A stretch of DNA of 7,856 nt. Origin: Burkholderiales bacterium. Lineage in GTDB: Bacteria > Pseudomonadota > Gammaproteobacteria > Burkholderiales > Burkholderiaceae_C. Position 1 is the first letter of the stretch, and each line of letters opens with the position of its first letter. The stretch spans positions 1-7,856 of the forward strand of contig JANXTP010000226.1 of assembly GCA_025352345.1 (NCBI GenBank). The letters are read 5' to 3'. A program made the position numbers and the translations under genes. The notes below the pieces were generated by a model. It was not told the origin of the DNA. It worked only from the letters and a program-made list of their open reading frames with translations, and ran no database searches. This document shows, one piece after another, positions 1-6,844 of this stretch.

Positions 1-1036
1 CTTGAACGCACTGGATCACCTGCGGGCGCACCGTTCCCACCACATTGATCAGACCCTTGATGCGCAACAACTGTTTACCGCGCTGAGACAGGATCTGCCC
101 CAGTGCCACCGCGAAGCCGACCCACGGCACCGGCTGATCGAACGTGATCACGAAGCTGGTGACGCCGGCTGTGTGCGGAGCCGTCGAGCGAGGGGGTTCG
201 ACTGCCCGGACATCGCGTCGCTCCCGCCACGTTTCCGCAAGCGGACGACCGGCTGTGTAGCCACCCGCTCCAGCAACGCGCGACGACTCAGCGCCGGCAA
301 GCCATCCAGGCTTCGCTTTCTCGCGATCCTGTTCGGCAGCCTGATGCAGCGCTTCCTCACCCAGCCATTGCACCAGGCTCGGCAACTTGGTGACGGGGCG
401 GTACAACCCACACGAGAGCAACGCCGACGCATCGTCCTTGCCATCGCGAATCTGCCGTTGCGGCGCGCTGGGATTGAGTTGGCTCAATGCCTGCTGCAGC
501 GCCGCGAGCATCGAGGGCGTCGCGCGATCGCACTTGCTGATGAAAAGCAGATCGGCCGCAACGACCTGCCGGGTCGCCTCGGAAAAGTCGCGCAACTGAT
601 CCAGCCCGTGGGTGGCCGAGACCACCGTGGCGACGCCATCGCACGCATAGCGCGCAGCGACGAAAGCGTTTTCCATCAGCGTGTAGAGCACCGGAACTGG
701 ATCGGCCAGACCGGTGGTCTCGATGATGACGCGGGTGACGGGCGCGATCTCTCGCCGAGACGCACGCAGCGCCAGGTTTTTCAATGTGCCGATCAGGTCG
801 CCCTGCATCGCGCAGCACAGGCAACCGGAATCGAGGAGCACGGTCTGCTCGTCGACGGTATCGACCAGGTGGTGGTCGATGCCGACCTCGCCGAACTCGT
901 TGACCAACACCGCCACGCCAGCCATCGCGGGCAGATGGACCCAATGGTTCAGCAGCGTGGTCTTGCCAGAGCCCAGGAAGCCGGTGAGCAAGTTGACCGG
1001 GATCCGGTCCACCGGCGCACGCGACGATTCAGCCAC
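1..1036 (-). CDS. CobW/COG0523-family GTPase (putative metal chaperone), 3' end cut by window edge
   Basis: The frame is open for 345 codons to the left edge. The N-terminal G domain has a Walker A GFLGSGKTT (residues 19-27), the CobW-type CxCC motif in SGCLCC (70-75), and IIETTGLADP (104-113) in the switch/Walker B region. SKCD (167-170) stands at the NKxD guanine-specificity site; S or T in place of N is tolerated in this family. A CobW_C-like domain begins near residue 292 (FVITFDQPVPWVGF). The linker at about 230-290 is not His-rich, unlike many zinc-handling members. The start is set by sequence: an in-frame TAG at 1058-1060 and the Walker A leave only tandem GTG codons at 1039 and 1036. 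Either overlaps the upstream stop (8 or 11 nt), with no clear Shine-Dalgarno, so coupled translation is likely. The family uses GTP to deliver Zn, Co or other metals to client proteins. Here the client is plausibly the carboxylase encoded upstream; that is inference. Perhaps 10-50 C-terminal residues are missing. Confidence 0.9.
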   Translation of the reverse strand, partial: MAESSRAPVDRIPVNLLTGFLGSGKTTLLNHWVHLPAMAGVAVLVNEFGEVGIDHHLVDTVDEQTVLLDSGCLCCAMQGDLIGTLKNLALRASRREIAPVTRVIIETTGLADPVPVLYTLMENAFVAARYACDGVATVVSATHGLDQLRDFSEATRQVVAADLLFISKCDRATPSMLAALQQALSQLNPSAPQRQIRDGKDDASALLSCGLYRPVTKLPSLVQWLGEEALHQAAEQDREKAKPGWLAGAESSRVAGAGGYTAGRPLAETWRERRDVRAVEPPRSTAPHTAGVTSFVITFDQPVPWVGFAVALGQILSQRGKQLLRIKGLINVVGTVRPQVIQCVQ

Positions 1037-1901
1037 CACGCAAGCGGGCCAGGGCGTCTAGCACCGACTCCGGACGCAGGCCGGGGTCGATCTCGGCAAA
1101 GTAGAACTGACGACCACTGAGCGGCGCGATGGCAGCGTCGGTAGCAAATGCTGCGCTGATGTCGCGGCCGAGCGCCGCTGCGCCGGCCGACTCGACTGCT
1201 GGCGAGATCACCGCATCGAAATCTGCCAAGGCCTCCAGCAACGGCACGGCGTCATTAGGCAGGCGCAGGGCCAGCGACCAGCGGTAGTGGCGCACGACAT
1301 TGACGATCGACGTGTAGCGCGTCAGGTCTTCAACATGGAAGTTCGCGGCGTCGCGCCCTTCCTCCAGCAACACGCCCGACACTGGAAATACAGAAACGCT
1401 GCGGATCAGGTCGGTCAGGTACATCGAGGCATCCTCGGCATCGTCGGCGGTGACCTCGATGTCCGTGCTGCCAGTCAGATGGTTCGCGTGATTCGTCCAG
1501 CGCCGCGGCGATGGAACCGACAACACCAGTGGCACCTGACCACGCAGATTGGTCAGCACCGCTTCAACCACCTCGGCCAACAATTTGCGAGGCGCTTCAG
1601 CCTCAAGCAGCCTGCGCAAAGCAGTCACCGGCTTGCGCCGGTTGCCGAGCGACGCAACCAACTGGCCGCTGTGCGCAGCGTTCCACGCGTCGTACAGATC
1701 ACCCACTTCCAGCACCGCGACGTCGGGTCTGAGGAGGCCGTGGGCTTGAGAGAAATAAGCCAGGTAGTGCGCACCGGAGACCCACGGATCACCGGCCTCA
1801 CCCAACAGCAAACGCCGGGTGTAAGCCGATGACTTGAGCCAGACGCGTATCGATCCCCTGCCCGCCCCATCGGGCAGGCGTTCAGCGAACGGACCACTCA
1901 C
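1029..1901 (-). CDS. Uncharacterised 290-aa protein; candidate epsilon-type subunit of an acetophenone-carboxylase-like complex
   Basis: I do not recognise a domain family from sequence. The protein is about 32 kDa, soluble-looking, without signal peptide, membrane segment or Cys residues. Visible elements are a basic N-terminal stretch (WLKSSAYTRRLLLGEAGDPW, 21-40), VPLVLSVPSPRRWT (123-136), VSGVLLEEGRD (174-184), a basic/aromatic segment RHYRWSLALRLP (204-215), and FYFAEIDPGLRPESV (266-280) near the end. Alternating beta-like and helical segments could suggest an alpha/beta barrel, but this is weak. It begins with GTG in a GTGA overlap with the stop of the HyuB-type gene; AAGGA lies 9 nt upstream of the GTG. 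It overlaps the CobW gene downstream. Its size and place beside the HyuA/HyuB subunits fit the separate ~34-kDa epsilon protein of acetophenone carboxylase, which leaves the core on purification. That match rests on context, not on an alignment. The coding call is firm, the function tentative. Confidence 0.85.
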   Translation of the reverse strand: MSGPFAERLPDGAGRGSIRVWLKSSAYTRRLLLGEAGDPWVSGAHYLAYFSQAHGLLRPDVAVLEVGDLYDAWNAAHSGQLVASLGNRRKPVTALRRLLEAEAPRKLLAEVVEAVLTNLRGQVPLVLSVPSPRRWTNHANHLTGSTDIEVTADDAEDASMYLTDLIRSVSVFPVSGVLLEEGRDAANFHVEDLTRYTSIVNVVRHYRWSLALRLPNDAVPLLEALADFDAVISPAVESAGAAALGRDISAAFATDAAIAPLSGRQFYFAEIDPGLRPESVLDALARLRGG

Positions 1902-4174
1902 TGCTTTTCTTCCTTCAAGGCCCCCAGCGCTGCCAGCCGTGCTTCCAGCTCCTCGATGCGCACGTCTTTCGGGTGGCGCATGTAGTTTGGCTTCGGTTTG
2001 TTGGCATCGCGAGTGATGTCCGGGCTGCCCAAGTACAGCGTGCCCACATCATCGCCCCAGCAACCGAAGTACTGGAGGTGCGACGGTGGCTTCGGCTTGC
2101 TCCAGGTCTTGATGAAGTCCTTGTAAGGCACCCCACGCGCGATGCGGTCCTTGCGCTCAGCAGCGCGCAATGCAGTGGTGGCCGCATGGTCGATCGCCAG
2201 CGTGAGGGGATCGAACTGCACCTTGTACAAGCGCGCAGCGACACCTTGCGACATCAGCCCTTCCTCGATGTCGCGAACCACGGCGGCTGGGTCACGTTCC
2301 AGCAGGTCGCCATAGCCAGCACCCGCGCCTTGCGAAATCATGAACAGCTCGCCCCGCTTGGAAATCTCGAACCCCATGCCCATGTGGTGGGTGCTGTAGG
2401 CGGCCGCCTCGAACGGCTGCTCGTTCATGATCTCGGCTATCGAGTGCCTGAAGCGATCAGGCTGCTCCAGCAACACCTTGTAGACATCGACGCCCTTCAC
2501 CTTCGACAGTGGGTATGTGCCGCAAGCGTAGCCGCCGAACAGACCTTGGATCGGTGGAATCTTGGCTCCTTGTGTCGTGGTCATGAATCCCCACTGCTCA
2601 CTGTCCTTGGTGGCCACGATCATCGTGTAGCCCTGCCCGCCGCGGTACTTGCCCGGAGCAATAGCGTCCATCGTCATTTTCTTGGACACGAGTTGCAGGA
2701 ACGGCACGTCCTCCTCGTTGAGTTCTTGCTCACCGATGTCGGCCATGTTGGCAAAGATCGGTGCCAACGCGTGTTCGCCGTCCATGTCCGAACGCGCACC
2801 GCCACCCATGCCGTTCAGGTCGGCGCACAGGTTGCCGAGGATTTCACCGTGCTGGCTGACGCCACCCCAGATGAAGGTGTTGATCATGTTGAAGGTGGGG
2901 GCGTGTACTTTCGTGTACTTCTCGGGGCAGCTGTAGAGGAACTTCGCCACCGCGTGCTGGCCGGCGGTGAAGCCGGTGAAGATCGACATCAGGCTTTGCG
3001 AGTTCGGCGCGTCGTAAGAGCTGTTGACGATCGAGTGCGGGTCGGTGATGACCTCGATCGGTGCAAAAGTAGCCTGGCTGCGTGGAAGATCGGGCCACAC
3101 ATAGTTCAAGAACACCTGCGACAGCATGCCCTTGAGACCCGCCAGGATGGTGTTGGTGGCGCGATTGGTGAACTCTGGGCTGGAGCCGCGGAAGTCGAAG
3201 ATCAACCGGTCACCGGTCTTGGTGAGCTGGCAGTTGATCTTCACCACGCAGTTCTCGCGCAGCGTCGAATCCTGGATGATGTAGGTGCGTACCGTCATGT
3301 CGGGCCACTCGCTGATGCGGCGCTTGACCTCGGTTCGCACGTTTTCCATCGACAACCGCAGCGTCGAGATCAGCGACTCGGGGCCGTCCGTGCGGATGGT
3401 TTCCTCGATGCGCTGCTTGATGCGCAGGCAGGCGAACAGCTTGACCTTCATGTCCTCGTACTGCAGCTTCGGCTCGCGCACCGAGTTCTGCAGGAAGGTC
3501 AGGATGTCTCGCTTGATCTGGTAGTTCTCGACGACCCGGAACGGGCACATCTTCAGGCCTTCGTCCGATGGGCTTTCCGCCATCGACGGCATGCCGCCAG
3601 GCTCGATCGCGCCGTTCTCGCCCTCGTGCACCGTGCAGGCCACCCAGCAGATGATCTTGCCTTGGTGGAACATCGGCACGATCATGCTTTGATCGGTGTT
3701 GTGGATGTTGCCGTAGCGCGAGTCGTTGTGGATAAACCCATCGCCCTCGCGCACACCCACCGTCGGGTCGTTGACCCAGTTCTTGATGATGAACTTGATC
3801 GGGTGGTGCACCAGCGCTGAGAACACCAGCACGCCGCCGGAACTGGCGATGGCCAGGTCGCCCGCGGCCGAGTACACACCAGTGATCAGGTCGCCCCATT
3901 TCGCACCGGGTGCGGCGCCCATCTGCTCGACCATCTCGAAACCTTCGTCGCAACCGGCCTGGATGCGATCGCGGATCTTCGCGATGGTCCGCGCATCGCT
4001 GACCTTCGCGATCGCGGCGTCCTCGGCATCGCTGCGCGGCATCAGGTCGTGATTGGTCATGATCTCGGGGTCGGGCCCGAGGAACAGGGTGGTGTCGTTC
4101 AGGAATTTCTTGATCAGCGCGATCTCTTCCGCGCTGGGCACCTTGGGCGCATAAGACTTGACGGTTTCGCTCAT
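1898..4174 (-). CDS. HyuB-type (hydantoinase B / acetone carboxylase alpha / acetophenone carboxylase beta) subunit, 758 aa
   Basis: This is a complete hydantoinase B/oxoprolinase-family protein of about 84 kDa, close to the length of acetone carboxylase alpha. Family motifs in order: FIHNDSRYGNIHNTDQ (147-162), matching the family NDPxxGxxHxxD region; VHEGENG (182-188); FDFRGSSPE (326-334); PGKYRGGQG (507-515); QGAGAGYGDLLERDP (615-629), the glycine-rich family motif; then VVRDIEEGLMSQGVAA. H158, D161 and H183 have the same H-x2-D-x21-H spacing as the metal ligands I recall from acetone carboxylase alpha (H150/D153/H175), so a metal site is probable. In the family this subunit forms the scaffold and holds the substrate to be carboxylated after ATP-dependent activation by HyuA-type subunits. 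The C-terminal ~25 residues are charged and coiled-coil-like (EELEARLAALGALKEEK). The ATG is preceded by AAGAGG at 5-nt spacing. It follows the 711-aa ATPase gene by 44 nt. Substrate unknown; acetophenone-like is inferred from the gene set. Confidence 0.95.
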   Translation of the reverse strand: MSETVKSYAPKVPSAEEIALIKKFLNDTTLFLGPDPEIMTNHDLMPRSDAEDAAIAKVSDARTIAKIRDRIQAGCDEGFEMVEQMGAAPGAKWGDLITGVYSAAGDLAIASSGGVLVFSALVHHPIKFIIKNWVNDPTVGVREGDGFIHNDSRYGNIHNTDQSMIVPMFHQGKIICWVACTVHEGENGAIEPGGMPSMAESPSDEGLKMCPFRVVENYQIKRDILTFLQNSVREPKLQYEDMKVKLFACLRIKQRIEETIRTDGPESLISTLRLSMENVRTEVKRRISEWPDMTVRTYIIQDSTLRENCVVKINCQLTKTGDRLIFDFRGSSPEFTNRATNTILAGLKGMLSQVFLNYVWPDLPRSQATFAPIEVITDPHSIVNSSYDAPNSQSLMSIFTGFTAGQHAVAKFLYSCPEKYTKVHAPTFNMINTFIWGGVSQHGEILGNLCADLNGMGGGARSDMDGEHALAPIFANMADIGEQELNEEDVPFLQLVSKKMTMDAIAPGKYRGGQGYTMIVATKDSEQWGFMTTTQGAKIPPIQGLFGGYACGTYPLSKVKGVDVYKVLLEQPDRFRHSIAEIMNEQPFEAAAYSTHHMGMGFEISKRGELFMISQGAGAGYGDLLERDPAAVVRDIEEGLMSQGVAARLYKVQFDPLTLAIDHAATTALRAAERKDRIARGVPYKDFIKTWSKPKPPSHLQYFGCWGDDVGTLYLGSPDITRDANKPKPNYMRHPKDVRIEELEARLAALGALKEEKQ
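1911..1915 (-). promoter_or_regulatory. Likely ribosome binding site (AAGGA) for the 290-aa gene
   Basis: AAGGA sits inside the last codons of the HyuB-type gene, 9 nt before the GTG at 1901. It supports the GTG start in the GTGA overlap and suggests translation coupled to the upstream gene. Confidence 0.4.
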
Positions 4175-4179
4175 TTCAA

Positions 4180-4185
4180 CCTCTT
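4180..4185 (-). promoter_or_regulatory. Ribosome binding site (AAGAGG) of the HyuB-type gene
   Basis: AAGAGG with a 5-nt spacer before the ATG at 4174 fixes the start of the 758-aa protein. It lies in the 44-nt gap after the 711-aa ATPase gene, which holds no other clear signal. Confidence 0.7.
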
Positions 4186-4218
4186 CATTGGTAGTGGTTG
4201 CAACGTTTCAGTGCGTGC

Positions 4219-6354
4219 TCAGGCGCGCAGGAACCAGGACGCGCCCTGGCGCGCCGCCACGAAAGTCCATCCGGGATCGACCAGGAACGTCGTCACTTCC
4301 GAAGCGATGATGGCCGGCCCGGAAATCTGCACACCAGGGGCAATGGCAGAGCGGTTCCATACCGGCGTTTCGATGGCGCCTTCATGGCCCACAAAATGGC
4401 ACTTGCGCACCGTCTCCGGTTTCGGAGGCCCCTTGCGCAACTCGGCGGCCACCGGTTTGATGTCTTCGAAGGTCACCGTCTCGTGCCGCACGAAGGCCGC
4501 CACGCGGATGGTGTTGATCCGGATGCCGGCTTCGGGCGCCTGACTGCCTTCGCCGAAACGCTTGCCGTAGTCGTTCGAGAACTGCGAAATGATGGCCAGC
4601 ACATCGACCACGCCGTGCACCTCGTGCTGCGGAATCACCGCGGTGGTCGTCACCAGCTGGTTGCCATAGCGCATGTCGAGTTCGAGGCTGTACAGGATTT
4701 GACTGCGTTCGATGCCTTGGCGCAGCAAATCCTGCGTTCCCAACTCCTTCAGCTCGGCCACGATGCTGTTGAAACGCGGGTAGTCGTCGAAGACGTGCCG
4801 CGTGTTCGAGTCGTACATCACCATGTACAGCGACTGCTCGTGGATGTGCAGCTGGTGCATGTTGCCAGCCCCGACCGCCGAGAACACCGAGCTCAGCGGT
4901 GGCGCCAGGATCTTGTCGATGCCCAGGTTGCGGGCGATGCCGCAGCAGTGCAGCGGGCCGTTGCCGCCGTAGGCGAGCATCGTGAATGCCTTCGGGTCGT
5001 AGCCGCGCGCGCGCAGCTCTGTGAACAGGCCGTTGGCCATGTTGTCGTCGACCTTCTCGCGGATGGCCAAGGCTGCCTCGATGACCGAGCAATCGAGGTC
5101 GTCGCACAGCGTGTCTTCGATGGCCGCGACCGCACGCCGCGTGTTCAGCGGGATCGAACCGCCAGCGTAGTTCTTGGCATCGAGGTAGCCGAGCACCAGG
5201 TCGGCATCGGTCACGGTCGGGTTCATGCCGCCGCGGTCGTAGCAGGCCGGGCCCGGATCAGAGCCCGCGCTTTGCGGGCCGCATTTCACCGTGTTGTACA
5301 TCCGGTCGTAGGCAGCGATCGAGCCACCGCCGGCGCCGAGTGTCACCAGGTGCACCATTGGCACCGAGACCAGCCAGCGGTCGATCACCGGGTTGAAGTC
5401 GTAGTGCTTGACGCCCCCTTCAACGACGATGCCGATGTCGTAGCTGGTGCCACCCATGTCGGTTGCCACCACATTGCCCAGACCGGCCTGCATCGCCAGG
5501 TGCTCGGACGCCGCGATGCCCGAGACCGGGCCGGAGTGGATCGTCTGCAGCGCGTCGGTGGAATTCAACTGCGCCATGCCGCCGGAGTTGTGGATCACCA
5601 GCATCGGCTTGTTGTACTTGTGCGCGCGCAGGTTCTGTTCGAGTGCCGACAGTGCGTGGTACATCGTCGAGTGCAGGTAGCCATCGACGACCGCCGAGGT
5701 GGCACGCACGTACTCGCCCTTGCGACCAGCCACCTGGTGCGACAGGATGACGGGAATAGCGCCCAGCAAATGCGACGGGTATTCCTCGAACAGGATCTCC
5801 TCGATGCGCTGCTCGTGCGACGGGTTGACCACGCTGTTGACGAGCGCCACGACGATGATCTGCGCGCCGCGGTTCACCAACGAACGAATCTGTCGGCGCA
5901 CGTCCTCTTCGTCCAGCGGCATCACCAGCTTGCCCTGGAAATCCATGCGTTCGCGCACGCCGTAGATCATGTGGGCCGCCACCAGCGGCGCCGGGCGCTG
6001 CGCATTCGGCATGTCCTGCTGGGCCAGCGAGTCCAGGCCGTCACCGTAGCCACGCGCGCGGCTCAGCGGCACGGTGGCTTCGAAGCCTGCCGTGACCAGC
6101 ATTCCGATCTTCGGACCCTTGTGCTCGATCAGTGCGTTGGTGCCCAGTGTGGTGGCGTAGCGCACCGAATCGACCTCAGACAGGATGGTTTCCAGCTCGA
6201 GGCCCAGCACCTTGTTGGCCTTTTCGAGCGCCTCGTTGAAACCGAGCGCCAGGTTGTGGTGGGTGGTCAGTGCCTTGGCTTCAATGTACTGGCCGTCCCA
6301 GACCACAAAGCAGTCGGTGAACGTGCCGCCGATGTCTACAGATATGCGTCGCAT
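4219..6354 (-). CDS. HyuA-type ATPase subunit (acetophenone carboxylase alpha'/acetone carboxylase beta-like), 711 aa
   Basis: Complete ASKHA-fold hydantoinase A/oxoprolinase subunit. The phosphate-1 motif DIGGTFTD is at residues 7-14. Then come GTNALIEHKG (71-80), HQVAGRKGEYVRATSAVVDG (206-225), NSGGM (256-260), HSGPVSGI (273-280), the second phosphate-type motif ATDMGGTSYDIG (297-308), TLGAGGGSIA (338-347), AGSDPGPACYDRGG (363-376), AYGGNGPLH (461-469), and a C-terminal ISGPAIIASEVTTF (677-690). All family hallmarks are intact, so it should bind and hydrolyse ATP. In carboxylases of this group the HyuA subunits activate bicarbonate and/or the substrate by phosphorylation. The ATG at 6354 is chosen over an in-frame start 13 codons upstream: AAGGAG lies 5 nt before it, and the family begins right at this Met with RRISVDIGG. 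It is separated from the small-subunit gene by 83 nt and from the HyuB-type gene by 44 nt. Length of about 78 kDa is normal. Which of two HyuA roles it plays cannot be told by sequence alone. Confidence 0.96.
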   Translation of the reverse strand: MRRISVDIGGTFTDCFVVWDGQYIEAKALTTHHNLALGFNEALEKANKVLGLELETILSEVDSVRYATTLGTNALIEHKGPKIGMLVTAGFEATVPLSRARGYGDGLDSLAQQDMPNAQRPAPLVAAHMIYGVRERMDFQGKLVMPLDEEDVRRQIRSLVNRGAQIIVVALVNSVVNPSHEQRIEEILFEEYPSHLLGAIPVILSHQVAGRKGEYVRATSAVVDGYLHSTMYHALSALEQNLRAHKYNKPMLVIHNSGGMAQLNSTDALQTIHSGPVSGIAASEHLAMQAGLGNVVATDMGGTSYDIGIVVEGGVKHYDFNPVIDRWLVSVPMVHLVTLGAGGGSIAAYDRMYNTVKCGPQSAGSDPGPACYDRGGMNPTVTDADLVLGYLDAKNYAGGSIPLNTRRAVAAIEDTLCDDLDCSVIEAALAIREKVDDNMANGLFTELRARGYDPKAFTMLAYGGNGPLHCCGIARNLGIDKILAPPLSSVFSAVGAGNMHQLHIHEQSLYMVMYDSNTRHVFDDYPRFNSIVAELKELGTQDLLRQGIERSQILYSLELDMRYGNQLVTTTAVIPQHEVHGVVDVLAIISQFSNDYGKRFGEGSQAPEAGIRINTIRVAAFVRHETVTFEDIKPVAAELRKGPPKPETVRKCHFVGHEGAIETPVWNRSAIAPGVQISGPAIIASEVTTFLVDPGWTFVAARQGASWFLRA

Positions 6355-6359
6355 TTTTT

Positions 6360-6365
6360 CTCCTT
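6360..6365 (-). promoter_or_regulatory. Strong ribosome binding site (AAGGAG) of the 711-aa HyuA-type gene
   Basis: AAGGAG followed by five A residues and then the ATG at 6354 is a near-consensus Shine-Dalgarno at good spacing. It decides between the Met at 6354 and the longer in-frame start at 6393, which has no comparable signal and would add 13 residues before the conserved N-terminus. Confidence 0.85.
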
Positions 6366-6405
6366 GCCTGGATGGCGGCTGGTGCTCGATCACGCCGCGG
6401 GGGCA

Positions 6406-6420
6406 GGCGCCGACAGCGCC
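6406..6420 (-). other. Short GC hairpin in the 83-nt gap between the small-subunit and 711-aa ATPase genes
   Basis: On the coding strand GGCGC-TGTCG-GCGCC forms a 5-bp perfect stem with a 5-nt loop, 18 nt after the small-subunit stop and about 40 nt before the ribosome binding site of the next gene. There is no T-run after it, so it is not a typical intrinsic terminator. It might mark an mRNA processing or stability point, or be chance in GC-rich DNA. The rest of the gap (6355-6437) holds only the Shine-Dalgarno. Confidence 0.2.
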
Positions 6421-6437
6421 ACCTCACGGCGGATCGA

Positions 6438-6839
6438 TCAGTGTGAGTGGCCGCCTGAGCCGGAGATCACCGCCGGTCCGACCACGCCTTCTTTCAGCTC
6501 TTCACGCCCGGCCCACTGCGCACGCAGCGCGGGCAGGTCGGGCTGCATGTCGTACAGCGGCGGATGCCCCGGGATCGCGTACTCGGTCTCGACCTGCGTG
6601 CCGCAGCTCGGGCAGTAGTACTCGAGGATGCGCACCCATTCCGGGTCGGGGCTGAAGGTGAACTTGTAGCGCTCGGGGTCGATGATCGGTGGATGGATCT
6701 CACGCGGGTCGCGGTCGTAGACCAGCATGCCTTCCTTGTAGCTCTTGGTGGCCGTGCCGATCACGTGATCGCAGACCCGGCATTCCCATTGCTCCGCATC
6801 GAGATCGACGCGAAGGTATTCCGTCATCAGAACCTTCAT
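6438..6839 (-). CDS. Small zinc-ribbon-like carboxylase subunit (acetophenone carboxylase gamma-like), 133 aa
   Basis: A ~15-kDa protein with two CxxC pairs, CRVC (residues 20-23) and CPSC (76-79), about 52 residues apart, as in a zinc ribbon. Between them lie YKEGMLVYDRDPREIHPP and YKFTFSPDPEWVRILEYY, and after them GTQVETEYAIPGHPPLYD. The tail is Gly/Ser/His rich (GSGGHSH). The size fits the 15-kDa gamma subunit of acetophenone carboxylase and is shorter than the ~168-aa gamma of acetone carboxylase as I recall it. In these complexes the small subunit is a structural, metal-holding partner of the HyuA/HyuB proteins. The ATG at 6839, 5 nt after the stop of the previous gene, is preferred over a TTG at 6848 that overlaps this stop; AAGG sits about 10 nt before the ATG. 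The position between two HyuA-type genes supports the complex assignment. Zinc binding is inferred from the four cysteines. Confidence 0.88.
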   Translation of the reverse strand: MKVLMTEYLRVDLDAEQWECRVCDHVIGTATKSYKEGMLVYDRDPREIHPPIIDPERYKFTFSPDPEWVRILEYYCPSCGTQVETEYAIPGHPPLYDMQPDLPALRAQWAGREELKEGVVGPAVISGSGGHSH

Positions 6840-6844
6840 GGTCT

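Noticed and set aside
148..944. Two minus-strand frames within the CobW gene that could be read as separate genes or as a frameshifted gene
   Set aside because: Direct translation from the GTG at 1036 gives one continuous 345-codon CobW protein; the other frames yield Arg-rich nonsense. No frameshift is needed.
2..1120. Long plus-strand frame opposite the CobW gene (about 372 codons)
   Set aside because: It is codon-aligned antisense to a clear CobW GTPase, and its product is rich in Arg, His and Gln with no domain. Such mirror frames are common in GC-rich DNA.
1973..3820. 615-codon plus-strand frame opposite the HyuB-type gene
   Set aside because: Its composition (His/Arg/Val/Leu rich) is that of an antisense shadow, and the opposite strand encodes an intact HyuB family protein.
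4197..4204. Palindrome GTTGCAAC between the 711-aa ATPase and HyuB-type genes
   Set aside because: Eight bases only, not repeated elsewhere in the gaps, and there is no promoter next to it; chance is the simpler explanation.
6355..6393. Upstream start giving a 724-aa version of the complete HyuA-type protein
   Set aside because: The 13 extra residues precede the conserved family N-terminus and lack a good ribosome binding site, whereas AAGGAG stands 5 nt before the ATG at 6354.
4198..6618. 806-codon plus-strand frame opposite the 711-aa ATPase gene
   Set aside because: Antisense shadow of a well conserved HyuA protein; no domain, no ribosome binding site of note, and it also runs across the intergenic gap.
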